NCBI GenBank assembly: GCA_052078155.1
Contig: JBQJBP010000001.1
Span: 1,860,001-1,924,000 of the forward strand
DNA length: 64,000 nucleotides
Source of the DNA: CAXBMB01 sp052078155
GTDB lineage: Bacteria; Pseudomonadota; Alphaproteobacteria; Kiloniellales; DSM-21159
Reading direction: 5' to 3'
Shown: one piece after another, positions 34,211 to 42,489 of the stretch
Layout of the letters: every line of letters begins with the position of its first letter
Numbering within the stretch: the first letter of the stretch is position 1
Translations under genes and position numbers: made by a program
The notes under the pieces: generated by a model
The model's input: only the letters and a program-made list of their open reading frames with translations
The model's database searches: none
Told to the model about the DNA's origin: nothing

Positions 34211-35128
34211 ATGCTTGATCAGATTTTTGACTCCCTCGACATTTCCATGGAGCCCTTTGCGCTCTGTGAACTGCACGGCCAGACCACTCTGGGGCTGGGC
34301 AGCCGCCCCTTTGCCGTGCTGCATTACATCCTGGCGGGACAGGGCCAAGTCACCATTGCCGGGGCTCCCCCCATCCAGGTCGGGCCCGGCTCAATCGTCC
34401 TGGCCCCGGCCCACAAACAACACGCCCTGAAAAGTGAAGGTCATGCGCGCACCCCCCTTCCGGTCTGCCAGCCGGTGGAAGTGGGGCTGGTTCATCTGGT
34501 GGATGGACAGGTGGATCCGGCTTTTCCTCCGGACTCCTGCAGCCTGAGAGCCATCTGTGGGCGGTTTGATGTGGCTTACCGCGGATTGGCCGGCACCATG
34601 AGCCTGCTGCAGGGACCGGTCTTTGAACATCTGGCTGAAGGGGACCGCATTCGCCTGGCCATGGATGAGCTGGTGCTGGAACTGGCCAATCCCCAGGTTG
34701 GGACCAAGGCGCTGGCCCGCGCCCTGTTGCAGCAGTGCGTGATCCTGCTGTTGCGCCGCCGCCATCTGGCGGGGGACCCGTCTCTCAGCTGGCTGGAAGG
34801 TCTGGCGGATGAAAAGCTCTGGACGGCCCTGCAGGTCATGCTCGACAAACCGGAAGAGCCCCACACCTTGGAAAGCCTGGCAGAGAGTGCCGGCATGAGC
34901 CGAACCACCTTTGCTGAGCGCTTCCACCGGATTTACGGATTTGGTCCCAACGAACTGTTGATCGAAATCCGTCTCCAACGAGCCGCCGTCATCCTGCAAA
35001 GTTCTGACATTCCCATCAAACGGGTGGCAGAGATGGTGGGATACAGCAGCCGCAGCTATTTCGCCCGCACCTTTGAGAAGCGCTTTTCCCTGCCCCCCAG
35101 CCAGTTCCGCAGCCAAAAGCAGACCTGA
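34211..35128 (+). CDS. AraC family transcriptional regulator (cupin_6 type)
   Basis: The N-terminal half is a cupin-type sensor (FALCELHGQTTLGLGSRPFAVLHYILAGQGQVTI, GPGSIVLAPAHKQHAL). The C-terminal half is an AraC/XylS DNA-binding domain (LESLAESAGMSRTTFAERFHRIYGFGPNELLIEIRLQRA, VAEMVGYSSRSYFARTFEKRFSLPPSQF). ATG 34211 is chosen over an in-frame TTG at 34181. It faces the hydrolase gene across a gap of about 146 bases, so autoregulation and control of the hydrolase are plausible. Downstream lies a cluster of GC-rich repeats. Confidence 0.9.
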   Translation: MLDQIFDSLDISMEPFALCELHGQTTLGLGSRPFAVLHYILAGQGQVTIAGAPPIQVGPGSIVLAPAHKQHALKSEGHARTPLPVCQPVEVGLVHLVDGQVDPAFPPDSCSLRAICGRFDVAYRGLAGTMSLLQGPVFEHLAEGDRIRLAMDELVLELANPQVGTKALARALLQQCVILLLRRRHLAGDPSLSWLEGLADEKLWTALQVMLDKPEEPHTLESLAESAGMSRTTFAERFHRIYGFGPNELLIEIRLQRAAVILQSSDIPIKRVAEMVGYSSRSYFARTFEKRFSLPPSQFRSQKQT

Positions 35129-35163
35129 TGGTCAGCTGTCCCTGAAACAGCATGGAAAAAATG

Positions 35164-35597
35164 ACCGAGCTGCCGACAGGCAACGAGGCAAGGGCGAACG
35201 CCCGCCCGCAGCGATAGCGGAGCCTTGCGAAGCGAGAGCGAGGAACCTTCGCGGCAGCGAAAAAACTCTTCTTACAGCCCTGGCGGGCCTGACTGCGCTC
35301 AAGCGCCGCGCATGCTGCGCGCCTCAATGGCGCTAGTCCTAACCCTCCAACCCCTGACGGGTTGAAGGGCATCGTCCGGCCACAAGCACCAACGAGCGGG
35401 CATCTGGTCACAGGTACCGAGCTGCACCTGCAGCGAGGCAAGGGCGACCGCCCGCCCGCAGCGATAGCGGAGCCTTGCGAAGCGAGAGCGAGGAACCTTC
35501 GCGGTAGCGAAAGAAAAACAGAGCTGCCAGGAGGCAGCGAGGCAAGCGCGAATGCGCGCCCGAGCTTATGCGAGGTAAAGCTTCGCGGCAGCGAAAA
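35164..35597. repeat. Cluster of three GC-rich repeat copies between the AraC gene and dusA
   Basis: Copies start at about 35164 and 35416, and a shorter variant at about 35519. Copies 1 and 2 share a nearly identical block of about 80 bases (GAGGCAAGGGCG, then GCAGCGATAGCGGAGCCTTG, then CGAAGCGAGAGCGAGGAACC, then TTCGCGGCAGCGAAA). Copy 3 keeps the two ends (GAGGCAAGCGCGAA, CTTCGCGGCAGCGAAAA) but has a shortened middle. The unit is internally repetitive (GCGA/AGCG) and GC-rich. It resembles REP/BIME-type intergenic repeats, unrelated to the AGAGCATGATC family. The stretch fills the whole 503-base gap, and no gene is supported in it. Confidence 0.8.
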
Positions 35598-35631
35598 CAC
35601 CCACCAGCGAAAAAACCACCTGCAAAAAAAC

Positions 35632-36693
35632 CTAGGCCACCCGCTTTCGGGCCTGGGTTTCCTGCCAGCGTGCCAGGGCGTCCAGAATGACCTCTGCACC
35701 TGCGCCCGGCAGGTGGGCTTCTTCACTGAGGTGACGCCGCCAGGCCTTGGCCCCGGGCAAGCCGTTAAACAGCCCCAGAATGTGGCGGGTCATGGATTTC
35801 AGCGGCACGCCCTGCTCCATCTGGTCGCGCACATAGGGCACGAAGGCTTCAGCCACGGCCTCTCGGCTGCGGGGCTGTTCTGTAGAGCCGAAGAAGCGCT
35901 GATCCACATCAGCCAGCAGATAAGGTGTCTGATAAGCCGCCCGACCGATCATCACCCCATCCAGATGAAGCCCCTCGGCATTTCCGGCCAGATGCTCTTC
36001 CGCCATCTCAAGGGAGGTGAAGCCGCCGTTGATGATGATTTCCAGCTGGGGGTAGTCCGCTTTCAGGCGGTGCACCAGTTCGTAGCGCAGCGGTGGAATT
36101 TCCCGGTTCTGCTTGGGGCTGAGGCCCTGCAGCCAGGCCTTGCGGGCATGAACGGTGAAAGACCGGCAGCCGCTTTGCGCAACGGTCTCGATAAAGCGGA
36201 CCAGGTCTTCATAGTCTTCCTGGTCGTCAATGCCGATGCGGGATTTGACCGTCACCGGCGCTTTGCTGGCCCGTCCCATGGCCTCAATACAGTCGCGAAC
36301 CAATTCAGGTTCGGCCATCAGGCAAGCCCCAAAACGCCCCGACTGCACCCGGTCACTGGGACAGCCCACGTTGAGATTGATCTCGTCGTAGCCATAGGCA
36401 TCGGCAATGGCGGACACTTCATGCAGGGCTTCCGGATCGCTGCCCCCCAGCTGCAGAGCCACGGGATGCTCCGTGGTGTCATAGCGCAAAAACCGGTGGC
36501 GGGGCCCATAGAGCACGGCACCGGTGGTCACCATTTCCGTGTAAAGCAAGGCCTGCCTGGAAATCAGCCGCAGGAAATAGCGACAGTGCCGGTCCGTCCA
36601 ATCCATCATGGGGGCGACGGACAGACGGCGCCCCGGCAGGGACGCGTCAGGCAGAGCTTCCTGGGAAGCTTTATGGGGAACGGGCTTAAGCAT
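35632..36693 (-). CDS. dusA: tRNA-dihydrouridine synthase A
   Basis: DusA reduces U20/U20a in tRNA using FMN and NADPH. The family blocks are SVAPMMDWTDRHCRYF near residue 25, YTEMVTTGAVLYG, ALQLGGSDPEAL, the catalytic-Cys region INLNVGCPSDRVQSGRFGACLM (proton-donor Cys about 111, with a second Cys about 124), VTVKSRIGID, TVHARKAWLQGLSPKQNREIPPL and NGGFTSL. GLHLDGVMIGRAAYQTPY identifies the DusA subgroup. The length (353 residues) fits. It is monocistronic by appearance and converges with the AraC gene across the repeat cluster. Confidence 0.95.
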   Translation of the reverse strand: MLKPVPHKASQEALPDASLPGRRLSVAPMMDWTDRHCRYFLRLISRQALLYTEMVTTGAVLYGPRHRFLRYDTTEHPVALQLGGSDPEALHEVSAIADAYGYDEINLNVGCPSDRVQSGRFGACLMAEPELVRDCIEAMGRASKAPVTVKSRIGIDDQEDYEDLVRFIETVAQSGCRSFTVHARKAWLQGLSPKQNREIPPLRYELVHRLKADYPQLEIIINGGFTSLEMAEEHLAGNAEGLHLDGVMIGRAAYQTPYLLADVDQRFFGSTEQPRSREAVAEAFVPYVRDQMEQGVPLKSMTRHILGLFNGLPGAKAWRRHLSEEAHLPGAGAEVILDALARWQETQARKRVA

Positions 36694-36840
36694 GGGCTTT
36701 ATCTAGTCTTTTGCGCCGCCTTTGCCAAATGCCCAAAGCGAAAAGCTGATTTGAAAGAGTGAAAACTGCAGGGATTGCTTGACCCCAGGCAAGATTCAGG
36801 CGTCAGGTGGTGTCCCCACATGCAAAAGGAAAGCGACACC

Positions 36841-37209
36841 ATGACCGAAACCCTGCATCAGGACATCGCCGCCGTGGTGGCAACTTACGTCAACGGCATG
36901 TGCCGGGGCGATGCCGAGGAACTGCGCTCTGCCCTCCATCCGCGCATGAGTTGCATCGGTCACTTTGACGGCAGTCTGGAATGGGCCTCAACAGAAGAGT
37001 TCATTGGCGAAGTTCTAAGCGCTGTTAAAGAGCCGGATCCCGATCCCTGGTTCGAAATCAACAGCATTAACGTCATCGGGGATGTGGCCACGGTGCAGGT
37101 GGAGAACATCTGGCTGGGTATGCATTTTGACGACAGCTTGACCCTGCTGCATCACGAAGACCGCTGGCAGGTTGTTGCCAAGGTTTTCTTTCTGAGGCCG
37201 AAAGACTGA
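36841..37209 (+). CDS. NTF2-like / lumazine-binding-type small protein
   Basis: The product is a 122-residue cone-fold (NTF2/SnoaL-like) protein with the pattern DIAAVVATYVNGMCRGDAEELRSALHPRMSCIG near the N-terminus and VATVQVENIWLG then LLHHEDRWQVVAKVFFLRP at the end. Family members bind or transform small ligands, and the nuclear transport factor-like group is often annotated 'putative lumazine-binding'. ATG 36841 is supported by AAGGAA 9-14 bases upstream. It lies 185 bases before the MttB-family gene on the same strand and may be its operon neighbour. Confidence 0.78.
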   Translation: MTETLHQDIAAVVATYVNGMCRGDAEELRSALHPRMSCIGHFDGSLEWASTEEFIGEVLSAVKEPDPDPWFEINSINVIGDVATVQVENIWLGMHFDDSLTLLHHEDRWQVVAKVFFLRPKD

Positions 37210-37394
37210 CCGCCGGACAAAAAGGTTTTTCCCTTATCCAGCAGAAAGTTAGAGAAAAGACCGAAAACGACATCCCGGCGGTCCCGCTGGGCAAGACAAG
37301 ACCGCCTGTGCTGCCGGATCATGAAGGTTCACAGCAATGAGACGGGGCCGGACTGCCAGTGCAGACACGCCCTCGTCAAATAGCGGAGCACAGC

Positions 37395-38924
37395 ATGGCA
37401 CGGCGCAGCGGCAGACGCAGCAGCAACCGCCTGGATAACTCAGCCGACGCCCGGAGCCCTTTGCTGCGTCCTGTCTTTGCTCAAGGGGGACGCTTCCGTC
37501 CTCTGTCTGACGAAGATGTCAGGCGAATCACCGACTGTGCCTTTGACATTCTGGAAACCATTGGTCTGTCCGGACTGCCGGACAGGATGGCACAAAAGCT
37601 CCAGTCCCTGGGGGCCCGTCAGCGCCGGGATGGCCGGATCTGTTTTGACCGCGACCTGGTCGCAGGCGCATTGGCTCGTGCCCCCCGACATGTGGATCTG
37701 CCCGGTTTTACCCCGGATCAGGACCTGCGCATTGGCGGGGGACGAGTCCACATCGGAACGGGCGGCGCGGCGGTCCAGGTGCTGGACAGCGAAACGGGGG
37801 CTTACAAAGACACCTGCCTGCAGGATCTGTATGATCTGATGCGGGTGCTGGATGCCTCCCCAAACGTACACTACGGCGTGCGGCCGGTGGTGGCCCGGGA
37901 TCTGTCCTCCCCCCTGGAGCTGGATCTCAACACCGCTTTTGCCTGCCTGAAAGCCACGGCCAAACCCATCGGGGTGAGCTTTTCCGACCCCAGCCACGTC
38001 ACAGCGGTCACAGATCTGTTCGACATGGCATTGGGTGGCCCCGGCCGCTTTGCCGAGCGGCCTTTCTGCCTGGCTGTCATCGTCCATGTGGTGCCCCCGC
38101 TGCGCTTTGCCGAGGAAGGTGTGGAGACCCTGGAGGCTGCCCTCACCGCCGGCATGATTCCCCAGATCTGCTCCGCCGGTCAGGCAGGGGCGACCAGCCC
38201 CGCCAGCCTGGCGGGTGCCCTGGCTCAGGGTCTGGCGGAAAGTCTGGCTGGTCTGGTGCTGGTCGATGCCATCAAACCGGGAGCCCCTTGCATCTATGCC
38301 TTCATGCCCTTCATTGCCGATCTGCGCACAGGGGCCATGACTGGCGGCAGCGGGGAAGCAGCCGTCGCCAATGCCGCCGCCGCCCAGTTGCTCAGCCACA
38401 TTGGTCTGCCGTCCACCGTGTCTGCGGGCATGACAGATGCCAAGACCCAGGACGTGCAGGCAGGATACGAAAAAGGCTACACCATCTCTGCGGCGGGCCA
38501 GGCCGGGGCGGATATGATCAATCTCTCCGTCGGCATGCTGGGCTCGATCATGGTGGCCAGCCCCGAGGCTCTGGTCATTGACGATGACATGTGCGGGGCC
38601 ATTCTGCGCAGCATTCAGGGCATTGATATTTCCCCCGAAGGTCTGGATCTGGCGGCCATTGAACGGGTGGTCACTCAGGAAGGCCACTATCTGGCGGAAT
38701 CAGAAACCCTCAAACGCATGAAAAGCGAGTACCTCTACCCGGCCCTGGCGGACCGGCAGAGCGTGGATGACTGGATAGAGAGCGGGCGGCAGAGCCTTTG
38801 GGACAAAGCCCGCAGCCGGGTCAGAGAAATCCTGGCCAGCCCGCCCCCCCGCCACCTGAGCTCAGAGGCGGAGGCTAAAATCCGCGCCGCCTTCCCCATT
38901 CGACTGAAGGAACAGGACGACTGA
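37395..38924 (+). CDS. MttB-family (trimethylamine methyltransferase-like) protein
   Basis: This is a member of the MttB superfamily of corrinoid-dependent methyltransferases (about 509 residues). It has LRPVFAQGGRFRPLSDEDVRRI near the N-terminus, a TIM-barrel core with GGRVHIGTGGAAVQVLDSETG, FACLKATAKPIGVSFSDPSHV, EEGVETLEAAL and MTGGSGEAAVANAAAAQLL. DVQAGYEKGYTISAAGQAGADMINLSVGML follows. No in-frame amber codon is present, so this is the non-pyrrolysine type, whose known members use glycine betaine, carnitine or proline betaine. No corrinoid protein is encoded nearby. ATG 37395 follows GGAG. Its stop overlaps the next gene's ATG. Confidence 0.88.
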   Translation: MARRSGRRSSNRLDNSADARSPLLRPVFAQGGRFRPLSDEDVRRITDCAFDILETIGLSGLPDRMAQKLQSLGARQRRDGRICFDRDLVAGALARAPRHVDLPGFTPDQDLRIGGGRVHIGTGGAAVQVLDSETGAYKDTCLQDLYDLMRVLDASPNVHYGVRPVVARDLSSPLELDLNTAFACLKATAKPIGVSFSDPSHVTAVTDLFDMALGGPGRFAERPFCLAVIVHVVPPLRFAEEGVETLEAALTAGMIPQICSAGQAGATSPASLAGALAQGLAESLAGLVLVDAIKPGAPCIYAFMPFIADLRTGAMTGGSGEAAVANAAAAQLLSHIGLPSTVSAGMTDAKTQDVQAGYEKGYTISAAGQAGADMINLSVGMLGSIMVASPEALVIDDDMCGAILRSIQGIDISPEGLDLAAIERVVTQEGHYLAESETLKRMKSEYLYPALADRQSVDDWIESGRQSLWDKARSRVREILASPPPRHLSSEAEAKIRAAFPIRLKEQDD

Positions 38925-39361
38925 TGCAGGTTTTTCGCAGCATGATCATCGACGCCCCCCTGGAACAGGTCTGGGCAACGGTCCGGGCCTTTGATGGGGT
39001 CGCGGCGTGGAACCCCGGTGTGACCAGCGCCCGGATGGAAAGCGGGACGGCAACGGCCGTTGGCTCTGTCCGGCATCTGGACATTGCCGACGGCAGCGTT
39101 TTCCGCGAAACCCTGTTGGCCCACTCCGATCTGGAGCACTTCTACACCTACGACATCATTGACTGCCCCCTGCCGGTCAGCAGCTACATCTCCAGCCATC
39201 GCTTCCTGCCCGTCACCCACAGCAATCAGACCCTGAGCATCTGGGAAAGCCGGTTTGACTGCGCCCCGGAAGACGCCACCCAGATGGAAGAGATTGTCGG
39301 CGACCAGATCTACATCGCCGCCATGACCGGGCTGAACAGCTATCTTCAGGATCAGGGATAA
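38924..39361 (+). CDS. SRPBCC/polyketide cyclase-like ligand-binding protein
   Basis: The product is a 145-residue START-like (SRPBCC) protein. It opens VFRSMIIDAPLEQVWATVRAFDGVAAWNPGV, continues with VGSVRHLDIADGSVFRETLLAHSD, and has a C-terminal helix after SRFDCAPEDATQMEEIVG. This matches the PYR/PYL/MxaD-type group that binds small hydrophobic or quaternary ligands. Its start codon overlaps the MttB stop (TGATG), so it is translationally coupled. It may hold or transfer a substrate in the operon, but no catalytic residues can be named. Confidence 0.8.
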   Translation: MQVFRSMIIDAPLEQVWATVRAFDGVAAWNPGVTSARMESGTATAVGSVRHLDIADGSVFRETLLAHSDLEHFYTYDIIDCPLPVSSYISSHRFLPVTHSNQTLSIWESRFDCAPEDATQMEEIVGDQIYIAAMTGLNSYLQDQG

Positions 39362-39366
39362 GCAGG

Positions 39367-40071
39367 ATGGCAGACACCCTCGCGCCCCGCGCCATCATCG
39401 GCGTGATGACACCCGCCATGAATACCGTCGTACAGCCGGAGCTGGAGCTGCTGCGACCGACCGGCGTCAGCAATCAGATGCAGCGCTTCCGGCTGGGCGG
39501 TGACAAGCTGTCCGATGATCTGGATGATGAAGCGGCCAAACTGCTGGACTGCAGCCCCCGGGCTCTGGCCATTGGCTTAACAACAGATGCCGGTTCAGGT
39601 GGCCCGGAAGCCCTGGCCCGGCGCTGCCAGGAACTGAGCCGCACCCTGGGCTTGCCTGTGCTCAATGCTTCATCTGCCGACTACGCCGCACTCAAAGCTC
39701 TGGGGGCCAAACGGGTGGCGGTGGTTACGCCCTTCAAAACAGAAGTGGACAAGGTGGTGGCGGCGAACACGCAGGCCGCAGGCTTTACCGTGACAGCCAT
39801 AAAAGGCACGGCGGCCCCCTCCTTGCCGGAGATCTGCGAAACCACGCCCGATGATATTCGGCAGGTGTTCCGGCAGGTGGCCGCCAGCGACTGTGACGCC
39901 ATTTTGCAGGTGGGCACGGCTTTGCCGGTGGTGGGTCTGCTTGCGGAACTGGAAGAGGATCTGGGCAAACCCATCGTCGCCTGCAATGCAGCGCTCTATT
40001 GGCAAACCCTCAGAACACTTGGTCTGACCGACAGCCTGAAAGGCTACGGTCGTCTGCTGGAGGACTACTGA
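39367..40071 (+). CDS. Asp/Glu racemase-fold protein (maleate isomerase/AMDase-like)
   Basis: This is a 234-residue two-domain protein of the Asp/Glu racemase superfamily, closest in pattern to maleate isomerase and arylmalonate decarboxylase (PRAIIGVMTPAMNTVVQPELELL, LPVLNASSADYAALKALGAKRVAVVTPFKTEVD, DAILQVGTALPVVGLL). By eye the two catalytic cysteine positions of the superfamily appear as IGLTTDAGSGG (Leu or Thr) and QVGTALP (Gly), so both cysteines seem to be absent. It starts five bases after the SRPBCC gene and abuts the next ATG, so it is within a tight operon. Function is unknown. Confidence 0.82.
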   Translation: MADTLAPRAIIGVMTPAMNTVVQPELELLRPTGVSNQMQRFRLGGDKLSDDLDDEAAKLLDCSPRALAIGLTTDAGSGGPEALARRCQELSRTLGLPVLNASSADYAALKALGAKRVAVVTPFKTEVDKVVAANTQAAGFTVTAIKGTAAPSLPEICETTPDDIRQVFRQVAASDCDAILQVGTALPVVGLLAELEEDLGKPIVACNAALYWQTLRTLGLTDSLKGYGRLLEDY

Positions 40072-42489
40072 ATGCGAACACCTGTGCAGGTTGCCATCAT
40101 TGGCGGCGGGGCCGTTGGGGCCTCAATTTTGTGGCACCTGGCAGAAGCAGGCATCACCGACACGCTGTTGATCGAAAAGAACGAGCTGACCGCCGGGTCC
40201 ACCTGGCATGCCGCCGGTAACATTCCCACCTATGCCAACTCCTGGCTCGGCATGCGCGCGGGCAACTACGCCTGGCGGCTTTACAAAGATCTGGCTCTGG
40301 ACCCTGCGGCCCCCATCACCTATCGCCACACCGGGGCCATCTGGCCCGCCCACACGGTCGAGCGGATGGAGCTTTTCCAGCACCTCTGTGGCGTGTCCCG
40401 TTCCGCCGGGTTTGATCTTTCGATGATCACGCCAGGCGAAATCGAAGCCCGTCATCCTTTCTGGCAAAGCGACGAGACGGTGCTGGGCGGCATCTATGAT
40501 CCCTATGAAGGAGACATTGATCCCAGCCAGCTGACCCAGGCACTGGCCACTCATGCCCGGGCAAAAGGGGCGGAGGTGGCCCGTTTTACCCGCGTCACCG
40601 GCCTTTCCCAGCGCCCCACGGGAGAGTGGGAGATCGAAACGGATCAGGGACAGGTGGTCGCAGAAACAGTGATCAACGCCGCCGGGTCCAGCGGGGCGGC
40701 CATCGCGGCTCTGGCTGGCCTGCACACCCCCGTCGTTACCCTGGAACATCAGTATCTGGTCACCAGTCCGCTGCCGGAACTGGAAGCAGACGACACTCTC
40801 TTCCCGCTGATCCGTGATCCGGACATCCGTTTTTATCTACGCCGGGAACGCAACTCGCTGCTGCTGGGCTCTTACGCTCATGAAGGCCGACCGGTCTGGC
40901 GTGACGGAGTCCCTGCGGACTTTGACCATCAGCTCTTTCCGGATGACGTTGAGGGCATGATGTCCGTGCTGGAGGCCACAATCGCGCACGTGCCGCTGCT
41001 GGCTCAGGCCGGGGCCCAGCGTTTCGTCAACGGCCCCATTCCTTACGCGCCCGATGCCCTTCCGCTGGTTGGGCCCGCTCACGGCGTCAGGAACTTCTAT
41101 CACGCCACGGGCGTTCAGATCGGCATCACCCACTCTGCCGCCATCGGCAAGGCCATGGCCGAATGGCTCAGCGAAGGCGAAACGGAATGGGATCTCAGCG
41201 CCTGGGATCCCCGCCGCTTCGGCGACTGGGCCAGCCTGGACTATGCCAACAGGCGCGCCGCCCAGCACTACGACCTGCAGTACGCCATTCCCTTTCCCCA
41301 TCGCATCCTGGACTCCGGTCGCCCTGTCCAGCGCACCCCGCTTTACGACCAACTTTGCGACCGGGGGGCGGTCATGGGGCAAATCGGCGGTTGGGAGCGG
41401 GCTTTCTGGTTTGAACAGGAAACAGGCCAGAACAGCGGCGAACTGAGCTTCCATGAGGAACCCTGGCACGCGGCAGTAAAGGCCGAATGTGAAACAGTGC
41501 GCGACAAGCTTGGGATCATGGATCACGGCGGCTTTACCAAGTACAGCGTCGAAGGACCCGGTGCCGCAGATTACCTCTCATCGCTCATCACCGGACGACT
41601 GCCCAAAGTTGGCCGGGTCAGCCTGTCTTACCTGCTGACCCCCAAAGGTCACATCTGGTCGGAAGCGACGGTGGCCCGTCTGGCAGAGGATCGTTTTCTG
41701 CTTTGCGGCCCGACCCTGGCCGTAGACCGGGATTTCGACTGGCTGCACAGCCGACTGCCGGACAGCGGCGTCACCCTGACCAAGGGCCATGCCCACGATG
41801 GTGCCCTGCTGGTCATGGGCCCCGCCTCCCGCCGGGTTCTCAGCAGCCTGACGCGCGCTGACCTCAGTGCCGACGCCGCCCCCTGGATGAGCCTGGCTGA
41901 ACTGGAGATGGCGGGCATAGAGGTCACGGCTCTCCGGGTCAGCTATGTCGGGGAACTGGGCTGGGAACTTCATGTGGCTTCAGAGCATCTGACAAAGCTC
42001 TATGACGCCATCTGGACGGCCGGGCAGGCAGAAGGCATCTGCAATTTTGGATCCTATGCCCTCAACGCCATGCGCATTGAAAAGGGCTATCACGGCTGGG
42101 GTGCGGATTTCGGTACGGAGTACACGCTTTATGACGCGGGTCTGGCGCGGTTTGCCAACCTGAAAAAAGGGGATTTTCTGGGCCGCAACGCCGTCCTGGC
42201 CCAAGCCGACCAAGACGCAGAGTGGCAGTTCATCGGTCTGGAAATCACGGACCCGGGGCCCGAGCCTCTGGCGTCTGACCCCATCCTGGTTGATGACCGG
42301 GTCATCGGCTACGTCACTTCTGCAACAGAGGGCTATCGCACAGGCAAGCTGCTGGCACTGGGCTACATCAAGCGGGGAAGCCTGGCGGAGGAAGGTACCT
42401 GTCACCTGCAGGTCTTTGGCAAACTGCGGGCGGCACAGCGCCACAGCCCTCATGTTTACGACCCGGAAAACCTGCGCCTGAAATCTTAG
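40072..42489 (+). CDS. Dimethylglycine/sarcosine dehydrogenase-like FAD oxidoreductase fused to GcvT
   Basis: This large 805-residue flavoprotein has an N-terminal DAO domain. The dinucleotide motif is VAIIGGGAVGASILWHLAEAG, and GSTWHAAGN carries the His that is flavinylated in dimethylglycine dehydrogenase. A C-terminal aminomethyltransferase (GcvT) half starts near GELSFHEEPWHAAVKAECE and includes YVGELGWELHVASEHL and GSYALNAMRIEKGYHGWG. Family members oxidatively demethylate N-methyl groups and pass the formaldehyde-level carbon to tetrahydrofolate. Its last 73 bases are duplicated 1,347 bases downstream, and an insertion sits between, but the C-terminus (LKS) is unchanged. It abuts the upstream gene. 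Confidence 0.9.
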   Translation: MRTPVQVAIIGGGAVGASILWHLAEAGITDTLLIEKNELTAGSTWHAAGNIPTYANSWLGMRAGNYAWRLYKDLALDPAAPITYRHTGAIWPAHTVERMELFQHLCGVSRSAGFDLSMITPGEIEARHPFWQSDETVLGGIYDPYEGDIDPSQLTQALATHARAKGAEVARFTRVTGLSQRPTGEWEIETDQGQVVAETVINAAGSSGAAIAALAGLHTPVVTLEHQYLVTSPLPELEADDTLFPLIRDPDIRFYLRRERNSLLLGSYAHEGRPVWRDGVPADFDHQLFPDDVEGMMSVLEATIAHVPLLAQAGAQRFVNGPIPYAPDALPLVGPAHGVRNFYHATGVQIGITHSAAIGKAMAEWLSEGETEWDLSAWDPRRFGDWASLDYANRRAAQHYDLQYAIPFPHRILDSGRPVQRTPLYDQLCDRGAVMGQIGGWERAFWFEQETGQNSGELSFHEEPWHAAVKAECETVRDKLGIMDHGGFTKYSVEGPGAADYLSSLITGRLPKVGRVSLSYLLTPKGHIWSEATVARLAEDRFLLCGPTLAVDRDFDWLHSRLPDSGVTLTKGHAHDGALLVMGPASRRVLSSLTRADLSADAAPWMSLAELEMAGIEVTALRVSYVGELGWELHVASEHLTKLYDAIWTAGQAEGICNFGSYALNAMRIEKGYHGWGADFGTEYTLYDAGLARFANLKKGDFLGRNAVLAQADQDAEWQFIGLEITDPGPEPLASDPILVDDRVIGYVTSATEGYRTGKLLALGYIKRGSLAEEGTCHLQVFGKLRAAQRHSPHVYDPENLRLKS
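42413..42485 (+). repeat. 73-bp direct repeat, left copy (inside the DMGDH-like gene end)
   Basis: The sequence starts TCTTTGGCAAACTGCGGG and ends CTGCGCCTGAAATC. It is identical, base for base, to 43760-43832. The left copy is the functional 3' end of the reading frame and is followed by TTAG, giving the stop. Confidence 0.95.

Noticed and set aside
35016..35726. Long minus-strand ORF of 236 codons across the AraC-dusA gap
   Set aside because: It lies mostly on the GC-rich repeats, and its translation repeats the same Arg/Ser/Ala blocks (SQGSAIAAGG versus RFARLRYRCG). It overlaps the ends of both real genes and has no domain.
37395..38924. Pyrrolysine-containing trimethylamine methyltransferase
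   Set aside because: The frame is complete without an in-frame TAG and no pyrrolysine genes are seen, so it is the non-Pyl branch.
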